Counted from the first letter of the stretch, positions 25,418 through 32,939 are shown. The stretch is 64,000 nt of DNA from JAQVEM01 sp964610315 (GCA_964610315.1 CAZSVM010000016.1:1-64000), one strand, 5' to 3'. Made by a program: numbers and translations. Notes: generated by a model not told the origin, from the sequence alone.

Positions 25418-25512
25418 GGAGAGATGGCTGAGTTGGTCGAAAGCGCTCGACTCGAAATCGAGTGTACTGCTAACAAGCGGTACCGTGGGTTCGAATCCCA
25501 CTCTCTCCGCCA
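25418..25512 (+). tRNA. tRNA-Ser (CGA anticodon)
   Basis: A 95-base tRNA with acceptor GGAGAGA/TCTCTCC, discriminator G and encoded CCA. The anticodon loop CTCGAAA gives CGA, reading UCG. A long variable arm is present. TATTAT at 25403-25408 is a possible -10. This is the fourth distinct tRNA-Ser in the window, and the cassette-like block begins downstream. Confidence 0.97.
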
Positions 25513-25639
25513 GAAAACTGCTGGTGTTTGCATAGATCGGTAAAGTTAGTTTGTGTAAAATATGCCACAAGCGCATGTTTTACGGGATTCGAAAAGACGG
25601 ACCGAGTAGCACCTGAAGTAACGAGTTTCATAGGTCGCA

Positions 25640-25724
25640 GTTAGGTGACAGCACTACAACAAGTGCGCCAAGACTTACAAAATTGGCGAACTTTGGCAAC
25701 ACGGGAAACGTTGTCCGAAATGCC
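25640..25724. repeat. attC-like element E5, upstream of the DinB-like gene
   Basis: A structured, G+C-richer stretch 130 bases after tRNA-Ser(CGA). CTACAAC (25654-25660) can pair with GTTGTCC (25710-25716) as R-type boxes (5 of 7 positions). Inside, CGCCAA (25666-25671) pairs with TTGGCG (25683-25688), flanked by AAGT/ACTT. Alternatively GCCAAG pairs with CTTTGGC, leaving one extra T. A GTTAGGT box also lies at 25640-25646. The right end, GGGAAACGTTGTCCGAAATG, matches the ends of elements E3 and E4. Confidence 0.5.
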
Positions 25725-25760
25725 AAAGCCGAATAAATAGTCTAAAGATAGAGAATAGAA

Positions 25761-26246
25761 ATGGAAAAAGATAAAGTAATACAATTCTTTAAGAATGATC
25801 ATAATAAACTTCTAAAGATTGTTAATCTTCTAAATGAAGAAAAAATGATTAAAGATATCATAATAGGAGATTGGACTGTAAAAGATATTATTTCCCATAT
25901 CTCAGCTTGGAATTGGGAAATAATTAAAGCCACTAATGATGTCTTAGATAATAAAAAACCTTGGTACATAGATAGAAATGAAATGGAATTTAATAAGAAG
26001 GAAATAAATAAAAGAAAGTCATTTAATTTAAAAGAAGTAATAAACGAATGGCGTAATTCTTATAAAGCTTTGTTAGAAAAAATAGATGTTTTAACTAAAG
26101 ATGAATGGAAGTATAAATCAAAGTATAAATGGCTTAATGGCTCTTTTGTTTCGGTACAATCATTATATGATTATCGTTATTTAGGAGAGGGACATGAAGG
26201 TGGCCATGCGAAACAGATAAAGGAATATTTCAAAATAGAAGATTAA
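25761..26246 (+). CDS. DinB-like/ClbS-type four-helix bundle protein
   Basis: A 161-residue helical protein of the DinB/DfsB/ClbS superfamily. The second helix contains the typical DWTVKDIISHISAWNW with the first His ligand; GEGHEGGHAKQI near the C terminus supplies more candidate ligands. Relatives include thiol transferases and ClbS, which protects DNA against colibactin. The actual role is unknown. It lies between palindromic elements E5 and E3, as a single-gene cassette would. Confidence 0.72.
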   Translation: MEKDKVIQFFKNDHNKLLKIVNLLNEEKMIKDIIIGDWTVKDIISHISAWNWEIIKATNDVLDNKKPWYIDRNEMEFNKKEINKRKSFNLKEVINEWRNSYKALLEKIDVLTKDEWKYKSKYKWLNGSFVSVQSLYDYRYLGEGHEGGHAKQIKEYFKIED

Positions 26247-26317
26247 TTTTTGATAAATGATATTATATAATGAGTTTAAATAATAATGAGTTATTATAGA
26301 TAAAGCTTTAGTACTTC

Positions 26318-26432
26318 GGACATCAGGGGGTTGGTGGGCTTGCTCGCCTGTCGGCAGCTCGTCCCAAATTGTCTCCCCCTCGACAAGCTCGGGGTCGGCA
26401 ACTTTGCCAATCCGCGGGACATTAGGTGAAAT
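26318..26432. repeat. attC-like element E3, between the DinB-like and SnoaL-like genes
   Basis: A G+C-rich imperfect palindrome. GGGTTGG (26328-26334) pairs with CCAATCC (26407-26413), and CCCC pairs with GGGG inside. The right end, CCGCGGGACATTAGGTGAAATAG, aligns with that of E4 (CCTGGGAACGTTAGGCGAAATG), with ATTAGGT (26421-26427) in the position of the GTTRRRY box. The left box is not clear, so the site may be degenerate. Confidence 0.48.
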
Positions 26433-26503
26433 AGTGGCAGCAAAATATATTAAACGGGATGATATGCTGAGTCAGCAGAAGAAAAAAGAAAGAGGTGATA
26501 AAT

Positions 26504-26941
26504 ATGTCAGTAGAAGAAAACAAGGCCATCGCTCGCCGTTGGAATGACGAGATCTGGAGCAAGGGGAACTTGGAAGCAATAGATGAGCTTCTCGCTACCG
26601 ACTTCGTCTTTAACTATCCTACTGCCGGAGCAGCGCCCGACCGGGAAGGCTATAAGAAGACTGTGACCGAAATGTTCGGCCCTTTAGACGATGTTCATTC
26701 CACCACCGAGGACATGGTTGTAGAAGAGGACAAGATTGTAGTCCGCTGGACTTGGTGCGGCACACATAACAAAGGTGAGTATATGGGGATCGCCCCTACG
26801 GGTAAGCAGGTGACGATCACGGGGATTAGCATTCTCCGCATCGTAGGTGGCAAGATCGTGGAAGAATGGGGGGAGATGGACAATCTGGGCTTTATGGAAC
26901 AGCTCGGCGTGTTTCCACCGCCCGGGCAGGGCGAAAAGTAA
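26504..26941 (+). CDS. SnoaL-like ester cyclase-family protein
   Basis: A 145-residue cone-fold protein of the SnoaL/polyketide-cyclase type (NTF2-like). Features are NKAIARRWNDEIWSKGNLEAIDELLATDFVFNYP, then DREGYKKTVTEMFG and EEWGEMDNLGFMEQLG. The substrate is unknown. AGAGGTG at 26491-26497 with a 6-base spacer fixes ATG 26504 as the start. The gene is strikingly richer in G+C (many GCC, CGC and GTC codons) than neighbours, a clear sign of recent transfer. It lies between elements E3 and E4. Confidence 0.85.
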   Translation: MSVEENKAIARRWNDEIWSKGNLEAIDELLATDFVFNYPTAGAAPDREGYKKTVTEMFGPLDDVHSTTEDMVVEEDKIVVRWTWCGTHNKGEYMGIAPTGKQVTITGISILRIVGGKIVEEWGEMDNLGFMEQLGVFPPPGQGEK

Positions 26942-27006
26942 CCTCTGTAGCTACCCTTTCTATTGAGGTAGGTTAGAAATAAGTCAAAGCTGATTGCTAC
27001 CATATC

Positions 27007-27061
27007 GTCTAACAAGAGGTTGCCGACTTCAGTGACTTCAACAACCCTGGGAACGTTAGGC
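27007..27061. repeat. attC-like site E4 (GTCTAAC ... GTTAGGC)
   Basis: The best attC candidate in the window, 55 bases long. GTCTAAC (27007-27013) is a consensus RYYYAAC box and GTTAGGC (27055-27061) a consensus GTTRRRY box; they pair at six of seven positions. Just inside, AGGTTG (27017-27022) pairs with CAACCCT (27041-27047), leaving a single unpaired C, the kind of extrahelical base that integrases use to choose a strand. A repeated GACTTCA occupies the loop. It lies 65 bases after the SnoaL-like stop codon, the usual place of an attC in a cassette. Confidence 0.6.
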
Positions 27062-27346
27062 GAAATGTCCTATCAACTGCATTGAGATATTCACTCCACT
27101 AAAAGAAGAGAATATAGTTTAAATGAAAGTAGCAAAACTACATATTTTATCCCAAACATCAGGCAAAATCACACTCTGCTAGTTCTTTGCCTGAAGGAGG
27201 CGGCTTTGCTTTGTTAGTTGAGTTACTTTGCACATCGTCTAATTGTGATATGTCCTAAATATCCACAATTTGATAAAATCAATCGGTGAGTGCTTTGGAT
27301 ATACAGTTTCCATTGTATGCCATCATACCATTAAAAATAAACCTAA
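27062..27346. other. structured intergenic region without a gene
   Basis: About 285 bases after E4. It holds a perfect 9-bp inverted repeat TCAGGCAAA (27159-27167)/TTTGCCTGA (27186-27194). Further on is GTCTAAT (27237-27243), another R-box-like string, overlapping a stem AATTGTGATAT / ATAT-C-CACAATT with one bulged C (27241-27268). No ORF longer than 19 codons with a plausible start was seen. It may be remains of further cassettes that lost their genes. Confidence 0.45.
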
Positions 27347-27790
27347 ATGGAAAAAATAAATTTAAAACATATTAAAAAAGAAGATTATACTGATATTTAC
27401 CATATCATGAAATCATTGGATAAGTGGTTTGATGACGGTGCTCTTAAGAGTATCTTAATTGATCTAAGATATCATAAAGGTTATGTTGCCAGGATTAATA
27501 ATGAAATAATTGGATTTATTACCTATTTCGTTTATGAAGGGATTGGTAATATTGGATGGATTGGAGTGAAGTCTGATTACCAAAATAAAAAAATCGGTAA
27601 GAAGCTGTTAGAAAAAGCTGAGAATGATTTTAAACACGACGGTATAAATACTGTTCAGGTCTGTACGTTAAGTGATTCTGTTAAATATGAACCTTATGAA
27701 AAAACAAGGTTGTTCTATCATAATAATGGATTAAAGAGTATCGAAGAGTTAAAACAAATAATCCGGGTTGTCCTGAGGAGTTGTATTTAA
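27347..27790 (+). CDS. GNAT-family N-acetyltransferase, probable C-terminal frameshift
   Basis: A 147-residue GNAT enzyme with the acetyl-CoA motif GVKSDYQNKKIGKKLLEKAE and the FYHNNGLKSIEEL segment. The last 12 residues in frame (QIIRVVLRSCI) do not look like a GNAT end. One base later, from 27754, the alternative frame encodes TNNPGCPEELYLRKSLY and stops at 27805-27807, resembling a natural GNAT C terminus. The switch lies at an AAAA run (27751-27754), so a frameshift mutation or a sequencing error is likely. The substrate is unknown. Confidence 0.75.
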   Translation: MEKINLKHIKKEDYTDIYHIMKSLDKWFDDGALKSILIDLRYHKGYVARINNEIIGFITYFVYEGIGNIGWIGVKSDYQNKKIGKKLLEKAENDFKHDGINTVQVCTLSDSVKYEPYEKTRLFYHNNGLKSIEELKQIIRVVLRSCI

Positions 27791-27839
27791 GAAAATCACT
27801 ATATTAGAAATAATGTAATTAGCAGAGAAGGAAATTTTG

Positions 27840-28250
27840 ATGAAAATAGATTTAGATAAGCACTTTGAATCTAAAAAAGCGATATTGGTCAAGAAAAAAC
27901 TTGATGAATATAACTTGGAATATGTTGATGGATATGACGTAAAGGCTCTAAATGTTTTTGCTAGCGAAAAAGATACGATAATAGGTGGTTTAATTGGGCT
28001 AACATATTGGGATTGGTTGTATATAGACAGGTTATGGGTAGATACGGTACACAGGAGTAAAGGTATAGGAACTAAGATTCTGGAGACTGCCGAGCAAGAA
28101 GCACGACTGAGGGGATGCCTGGGTGTTTATTTAAATACCCATGATTTTCAAAATGTAGCATTTTATGAAAAAAGGGGTTTTAAAATAGAGGGGGAGATAA
28201 AGGATTTTCCCAAAGGTTACTCCAGGTATCTACTTGCAAAGATTCTTTAA
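27840..28250 (+). CDS. GNAT-family N-acetyltransferase
   Basis: A 136-residue GNAT protein. The core has IIGGLIGLTYWDWLYIDRLWVD, the acetyl-CoA loop HRSKGIGTKILETAEQEA, then GVYLNTHDFQNVAFYEKRGF. AAGGAA at 27829-27834 suits ATG 27840; an in-frame TTG three bases earlier is less likely. The substrate is unknown. It follows the previous GNAT gene by about 50 bases on the same strand. Confidence 0.85.
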   Translation: MKIDLDKHFESKKAILVKKKLDEYNLEYVDGYDVKALNVFASEKDTIIGGLIGLTYWDWLYIDRLWVDTVHRSKGIGTKILETAEQEARLRGCLGVYLNTHDFQNVAFYEKRGFKIEGEIKDFPKGYSRYLLAKIL

Positions 28251-28406
28251 CTGTTTTATGCTGACTGCAAATAACGCTGGTTGTACTACTTATTATTTAT
28301 TGAATTCATCGTCCAAAATACCTGTTTTTGGTAGAATATAGGGTTAAAAGGGCAGTTCTAATATATCACAGATAGTTAGCAAGATAATAAACAAGTAGGA
28401 TAGGAT

Positions 28407-28940
28407 ATGGGATATGCAATAGTAGGATATTTTGATAAGTATTCGGATAAAAAAATTCGTAAACTCTGGCAGAATCTTGCCGAAACAGGTATTTGTAATT
28501 ATTTATATAAGTCAGAAAATAATCCTCATATTAAATTCTCTATGTTTGATGAGCTTGATGTCAAACAGGTACAGAAGAAGCTTCAGTCATACACTCATAA
28601 TAAAAAGAAAATAAATCTGCACTTTAAGAACTATGGAATATATATTAATAAAAAGCCGATTGTGTTTTTAGATATTTCGGCAACAATTCCGGTTCTTAAA
28701 TTACAAATAGATATACAAAAAGAATTTAATCAGTATGGAGTAAAAACAGGTTTTGATTTCTTTGAACAGGGCATATGGAAGCCGGACTGCTTTATTACTA
28801 TCGGTATCGAAAAGGAGAACATGATAAAAGCAATTAAACTTCTATTAGATACAAAATTGCCATTTAACGGGTATTTGGAAAGAATAGGAGTTATTGAATT
28901 TCACCCGGCTAAGCAACTGTTCTCTTATTCTTTGCAATAA
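28407..28940 (+). CDS. 2H phosphoesterase-like (2'-5' RNA ligase-type) protein
   Basis: A 177-residue protein. The first 2H-type motif is NPHIKFSMF. The expected second His-x-Thr/Ser motif appears as WKPDCFITIGI, with Asp where His normally stands. It otherwise follows the two-lobed layout of cyclic phosphodiesterase/LigT-like proteins. With one catalytic His missing, activity is doubtful or altered. AGGATAGGAT (28396-28405) may act as ribosome site. Its stop codon overlaps the next start. Confidence 0.55.
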   Translation: MGYAIVGYFDKYSDKKIRKLWQNLAETGICNYLYKSENNPHIKFSMFDELDVKQVQKKLQSYTHNKKKINLHFKNYGIYINKKPIVFLDISATIPVLKLQIDIQKEFNQYGVKTGFDFFEQGIWKPDCFITIGIEKENMIKAIKLLLDTKLPFNGYLERIGVIEFHPAKQLFSYSLQ

Positions 28941-29509
28941 TGAAGTTTGATATTATGGTTAAAATTAAAACCAAAAGATTAACAATCAGAGACCATATCC
29001 CGGAAGATCTGGAATCTTTGCACAACCTGCTTTCAGATGAAGAAGTGATGTATTATTTACCGGAAATAAAAACCAATACAATCGAGGAAAGCAAAAGTGA
29101 TCTGGACCAAGCTATCATAGAGGCGAAAAAAGGTAAGGATAGATTGAAGTATTATTTTGCAATTTTGGATAAAAATAATAACTATATAGGTGAGATTGGG
29201 TATTCCGTTATAAATTCCAGTCCTGGAGGTGATAAAAATATTCATTTAGGTTACTTTATTCATAAGAAATGTTGGGGGAAAGGCATAACTACCGAAGCAG
29301 TAAGAGCCATTATTGAATATGCATTTCTCTCAGGTAACGTTCATAAAATAGAAACCGGGTGTTTGAGGGACAATATTGCTTCGGAAAAGATAATGATAAA
29401 ATGCGGATTTACACGTGAAGCAGAAAAAAAAGACTACCTGTTTCTTGATGGCAAATGGCGGGATAGAGTAGAGTATGGGCTACTAAAGAAAGAATATAAT
29501 AATAAATGA
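28940..29509 (+). CDS. RimJ/RimL-type GNAT acetyltransferase
   Basis: A 189-residue GNAT of the RimJ/RimL-like group (KTKRLTIRDHIPEDLESLHNLLSDEEVMYYLPE; IHLGYFIHKKCWGKGITTEAVRAIIEYAF; KIETGCLRDNIASEKIMIKCGF). Members acetylate ribosomal protein N termini or small molecules. ATG 28940 overlaps the upstream stop (TAATG), implying translational coupling; ATG 28955 is an alternative start that begins directly at the conserved part. Confidence 0.88.
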   Translation: MKFDIMVKIKTKRLTIRDHIPEDLESLHNLLSDEEVMYYLPEIKTNTIEESKSDLDQAIIEAKKGKDRLKYYFAILDKNNNYIGEIGYSVINSSPGGDKNIHLGYFIHKKCWGKGITTEAVRAIIEYAFLSGNVHKIETGCLRDNIASEKIMIKCGFTREAEKKDYLFLDGKWRDRVEYGLLKKEYNNK

Positions 29510-29626
29510 ATTAATGGAAGATCATTCAATAGAATTCTTATGTCGCAGTATCTTGCCGAATGTTAAATACCATAAAGATTTAAACTGATATACATTATTT
29601 TAAATATAAAAATAAGAAAAAATAAG

Positions 29627-30433
29627 ATGAGAAATGAAGAAGCAGAAAAATTAAACAAATTATTCTGGGACGAAGTGGCTCCCGTTCACGAGAAATCTTA
29701 TGATATAGAAGGTTTAAGAAATAGAATATCGCAGATTGATAAAATACAAAAGGATGAATTTTACCCGGTAAAAAATAAGAGCTTACTGCATCTTCAATGC
29801 CATATTGGAACTGGCAGTATATCTTTATCTCTGGATGGTGCCGATGTAACAGCAGTAGATTTTTCGGAAAAATCAATTGAGATTGCCAGAAAACTAAGTA
29901 ATGAAATTGGAACTGATGTTAAATTTATTCTTTCCAGTGTTTCTGATTTAAAAAGCAAGCTAAATCAGAAATATGATATCGTTTATACCTCGAAAGGGGT
30001 ATTGTGCTGGATCAGCAATATAAAAAAATGGGCTGAGACTATTTCATATTATTTAAAGAAAGATGGAATATTTTATATTATGGAAACGCACCCCGTATAT
30101 AATATGTTAGATGAAGCTTTCGAAAATGATCTTAAGATAAAATATTCATATTTCAAACAGAATGAGCCAATTTGTTTTGACGATGATTGGCCGGATTATT
30201 CCGATCCGACATATATACCTAGAAATAAAACTTATGAATGGGTATGGAGTTTAAGTGATATTATAAATACTTTAGTGGAAAATGGACTGCAAATTGAGTT
30301 ATTTAATGAACACGATAAACTATTTTTTAACGGCGTTAGAGGAATGACAGAAGACAGTAATGGGTGGTGGTATTTAGAAAAATACAAGGGTAAAATACCA
30401 TATACTTTTTCGCTCAGAGCCAGGAAAATATGA
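29627..30433 (+). CDS. class I SAM-dependent methyltransferase
   Basis: A 268-residue methyltransferase with a degenerate motif I, LLHLQCHIGTGSISLS, then ADVTAVDFSEKSI, FILSSVSDL and YDIVYTSKGVLCWI. The N-terminal KLFWDEVAPVHEKSYD and the KWAETISYYLKKDGIFYIME stretch match a family of small-molecule methyltransferases often found in accessory regions. Substrate unknown. Confidence 0.85.
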   Translation: MRNEEAEKLNKLFWDEVAPVHEKSYDIEGLRNRISQIDKIQKDEFYPVKNKSLLHLQCHIGTGSISLSLDGADVTAVDFSEKSIEIARKLSNEIGTDVKFILSSVSDLKSKLNQKYDIVYTSKGVLCWISNIKKWAETISYYLKKDGIFYIMETHPVYNMLDEAFENDLKIKYSYFKQNEPICFDDDWPDYSDPTYIPRNKTYEWVWSLSDIINTLVENGLQIELFNEHDKLFFNGVRGMTEDSNGWWYLEKYKGKIPYTFSLRARKI

Positions 30434-30521
30434 AAAGACCGAAAAAAGCACGTGACAAAATTTAAACATCCATGTTCTTGCCATATTAAAGTTTTAATGC
30501 AATTTATGGATTATAAGTTTA

Positions 30522-31193
30522 ATGAATATAGGAAAACATAAAATTAAATTAATAATATTTGATATGGACGGATTGATGTTCGATACGGAAAGGCTGGCAT
30601 TTATGCATTGGAAAAAAGCAGCTAAGAAGTTTAATTACAGGATTAATGATGAAATTTTTAAACAAACAATTGGTTTGAAGCTTATGGAAACAGAAAAGAT
30701 TTACGAAAAGTATTACGGACCAGATTTTCCATTTGAGAAGATAAAAAATGAAGAAATAAAATTAGTGGAAGACTATATTCGATTAGAAGGGGTGCCTGTA
30801 AAAGAAGGGCTTTATGAGTTGTTGGAATGTATTAAGGGAAAGCGGTTAAAAATATCACTGGCTACATCGACGGAAAAAAGTAGAATGGAAATGCTTCTGA
30901 ATTTATCAAAGACAAAAAAATATTTTGAGGCGATTGTCTGTGGTGATGAAATAATAAATGGAAAACCCGATCCTGAAATTTTTCTTAAAACCTCTCAAAA
31001 AGCAAAATGCCCGCCGGAAACCTGTATGGTTCTGGAGGACTCAAAAAATGGGATAATAGCAGCCTATAGAGCAGGAATGATTCCGGTTATGATTCCTGAT
31101 ATGAATAAACCGGAAAAAGAGATCGAAGCAATGCTATTTAAGGAATTTAATAATTTAATAGAGGTCAGAGATTATTTTACATATAATCTGTAA
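30522..31193 (+). CDS. HAD-IA hydrolase, beta-phosphoglucomutase/phosphatase-like
   Basis: A 223-residue HAD protein. Motif I is IFDMDGLMFDTE, motif II ISLATSTEK, the motif III Lys is in GKPDPEIFL, motif IV MVLEDSKNGIIAA. DxDGLMxDTE is typical of the YniC/beta-PGM-like subgroup acting on sugar phosphates. It follows the methyltransferase on the same strand. Substrate unknown. Confidence 0.88.
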   Translation: MNIGKHKIKLIIFDMDGLMFDTERLAFMHWKKAAKKFNYRINDEIFKQTIGLKLMETEKIYEKYYGPDFPFEKIKNEEIKLVEDYIRLEGVPVKEGLYELLECIKGKRLKISLATSTEKSRMEMLLNLSKTKKYFEAIVCGDEIINGKPDPEIFLKTSQKAKCPPETCMVLEDSKNGIIAAYRAGMIPVMIPDMNKPEKEIEAMLFKEFNNLIEVRDYFTYNL

Positions 31194-31433
31194 ACTTATT
31201 CCCCTTTATCTTTTATTCGGCAGTATTATCTTATCTTTCAATTTTTTTATTTACTTGCAGGGTAAAAACAAAACGGCAGCGGGTATCTCCCTTAAGTGCC
31301 GATTAGAACTCATATACATTGAAACTATGATTTACCTTGCATAACTATGTAAATATTTGTATAACTCAATCAAATTTTATACAATTCAAGATTAGCATCA
31401 TAACTTCGTATAATGCATAAGAGATTAAAATAA

Positions 31434-32033
31434 ATGACTGGTATTTCCAATAAAAATAAGAAACAGATTAAAATAATTAAAGATCTAAAGTATATATGCG
31501 ACCAGAAAAGTTTGAAGTTCTGTATTCTGGGTGGATGGGGTATTGATGCATTGCTGGGCAGAATAACAAGAGAACATAATGATATTGATATAATAACCGA
31601 TTATCAGGATTTTAAATTATACCGCAGCCTTATTCACGAATTTGCAGATGAGATTATTGAGGACTCTGAGGTAAGATTATGGTTCTATAAAAGAGGTATT
31701 AAGTGTGATACCCGTTTTTACCAGAAGCTAAAAAACGGAGAGCTGATTATGGATCTTGATAGAAACGATCCCCTGGTTTATCCTACTCCGCCGGACTCGT
31801 TTCCCGATCGTTTCAACGGTAAACTGCCTGGAATTGAAATAAGAGCAGTTTCCTGGAGTTTCCATTATACCGCAAAGGAAGGATATCACTGTTATATCGA
31901 TGTACCTCTAAGGGAAAAGGATAAGAAGGATCTGGAGTTGATCCGTAAAAATCTTTCAGCTAATCGTAGGAAGGAATTAATAAAATATTTTCCCGGGATT
32001 AAAAGGGATAGTATAGTAAATCTTACCGGATAG
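31434..32033 (+). CDS. nucleotidyltransferase, lincosamide/aminoglycoside-resistance type
   Basis: A 199-residue protein with the Pol-beta-type nucleotidyltransferase motif ILGGWGIDALLGR followed by REHNDIDII. This is the signature of LinA/LinB and ANT(2'')-like enzymes that adenylylate antibiotics. The fold is clear, but whether the substrate is an antibiotic cannot be read from sequence, and many environmental members have none known. It ends the accessory block and is the type of gene often found in integron cassettes. The 240 bases upstream carry no gene. Confidence 0.78.
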   Translation: MTGISNKNKKQIKIIKDLKYICDQKSLKFCILGGWGIDALLGRITREHNDIDIITDYQDFKLYRSLIHEFADEIIEDSEVRLWFYKRGIKCDTRFYQKLKNGELIMDLDRNDPLVYPTPPDSFPDRFNGKLPGIEIRAVSWSFHYTAKEGYHCYIDVPLREKDKKDLELIRKNLSANRRKELIKYFPGIKRDSIVNLTG

Positions 32034-32103
32034 GCAGTTATGAATAAATTTTAATTTATTTTATATAATTAAAGATTCTATAATATGTATAAGGTTTTAT
32101 ATT

Positions 32104-32922
32104 ATGGTAGAGATAAGAGAGATAAGATCAAAATCGATAATATCAAGATCAAATCTGCCTGCAACCGATTATGTCATAAATCCGTATGTCGGCTGCTTAC
32201 ATTGCTGTCTGTACTGTTATGCCAGATTTATGAAGAGATTTACAGGTCACCTGGAGCCATGGGGCAAGTTTATTGACATAAAAATAAACGGCCCGGACCT
32301 TATCCAGGAAAAAACTGAAAAATATAAGGGAAAATCAATTTTCCTGTCTTCGGTTACCGATCCCTATAATCCCCTGGAAAAGAAATACCGGCTCACCAGA
32401 AAGATACTGGAGAAACTTATTCCACTTCAACCCGATCTGGGGATACTGACCAAATCCGATTTAGTTCTGAGGGATCTGGATCTACTCAAACAGTTTAGAA
32501 ACTGTGAGGTGGGCCTGACCATAACCACCATAAATGATAACCTGAGAAGAGAGATCGAGCCTCCTGCCTCTCTGGTTCAAAAAAGAATAGAGGCACTGGA
32601 GAAATTAAAAGAGGCGGGAATAGAAACTTATGTTTTTATCGGTCCCATTCTTCCTTTTTTTACAGAATGGAAAGAAATTGTCCTTAGAACTAAAAAATAT
32701 GCCAGCTCATATATGTTCGAGAACCTGAATATAACCGGTACGATATGGAAATCGGTGAGAAGCTGGCTTATCCGGAAGCACTCTGAGCTGCTAGTAGAGT
32801 ATGAGCGTATTTACTTTACTAAAACCGGCTATTGGGATAAAGTTGAACAGGATATAAGAAAATTTTGCCGGGAGCAAAAAATAGACTTTGAGATCTATTT
32901 CCATCATGGAAAATATTACTAA
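32104..32922 (+). CDS. SPL-like radical SAM protein
   Basis: A 272-residue radical SAM protein of the spore-photoproduct-lyase-like family (COG1533). The cluster motif is C31-x3-C35-x2-C38 (VGCLHCCLYCYARFMKR), preceded by NPYVGC. Further family segments are FLSSVTDPYNPLEKKYRLTR and ILTKSDLVLRD. These proteins are broad in bacteria and archaea, and most have no assigned reaction. It is shorter than true SPL. The Pat-type acetyltransferase gene follows after 17 bases. Confidence 0.87.
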   Translation: MVEIREIRSKSIISRSNLPATDYVINPYVGCLHCCLYCYARFMKRFTGHLEPWGKFIDIKINGPDLIQEKTEKYKGKSIFLSSVTDPYNPLEKKYRLTRKILEKLIPLQPDLGILTKSDLVLRDLDLLKQFRNCEVGLTITTINDNLRREIEPPASLVQKRIEALEKLKEAGIETYVFIGPILPFFTEWKEIVLRTKKYASSYMFENLNITGTIWKSVRSWLIRKHSELLVEYERIYFTKTGYWDKVEQDIRKFCREQKIDFEIYFHHGKYY

Positions 32923-32939
32923 AAGATTATAATAATCCA

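Noticed and set aside
25391..25576. Minus-strand ORF reading AERVGFEPTVPLVSSTLDF.
   Set aside because: It is the translated complement of tRNA-Ser(CGA); this peptide type is a well-known artefact of tRNA-Ser and tRNA-Leu genes.
31400..31415. A 16-base match to one arm and the start of the spacer of loxP (ATAACTTCGTATAATG).
   Set aside because: The inverted second arm is missing, no recombinase is nearby, and the surrounding sequence is AT-rich, so a chance match is more likely.
31194..31433. CGGCA/TGCCG hairpin in the gap before the nucleotidyltransferase gene, considered as another attC site.
   Set aside because: No RYYYAAC or GTTRRRY boxes pair around it, and the stem is only 5 bp.
32085..32276. 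An ORF overlapping the start of the SPL-like radical SAM gene.
   Set aside because: Frame shadow: it covers the CxxxCxxC region of the real gene in another frame and ends abruptly.
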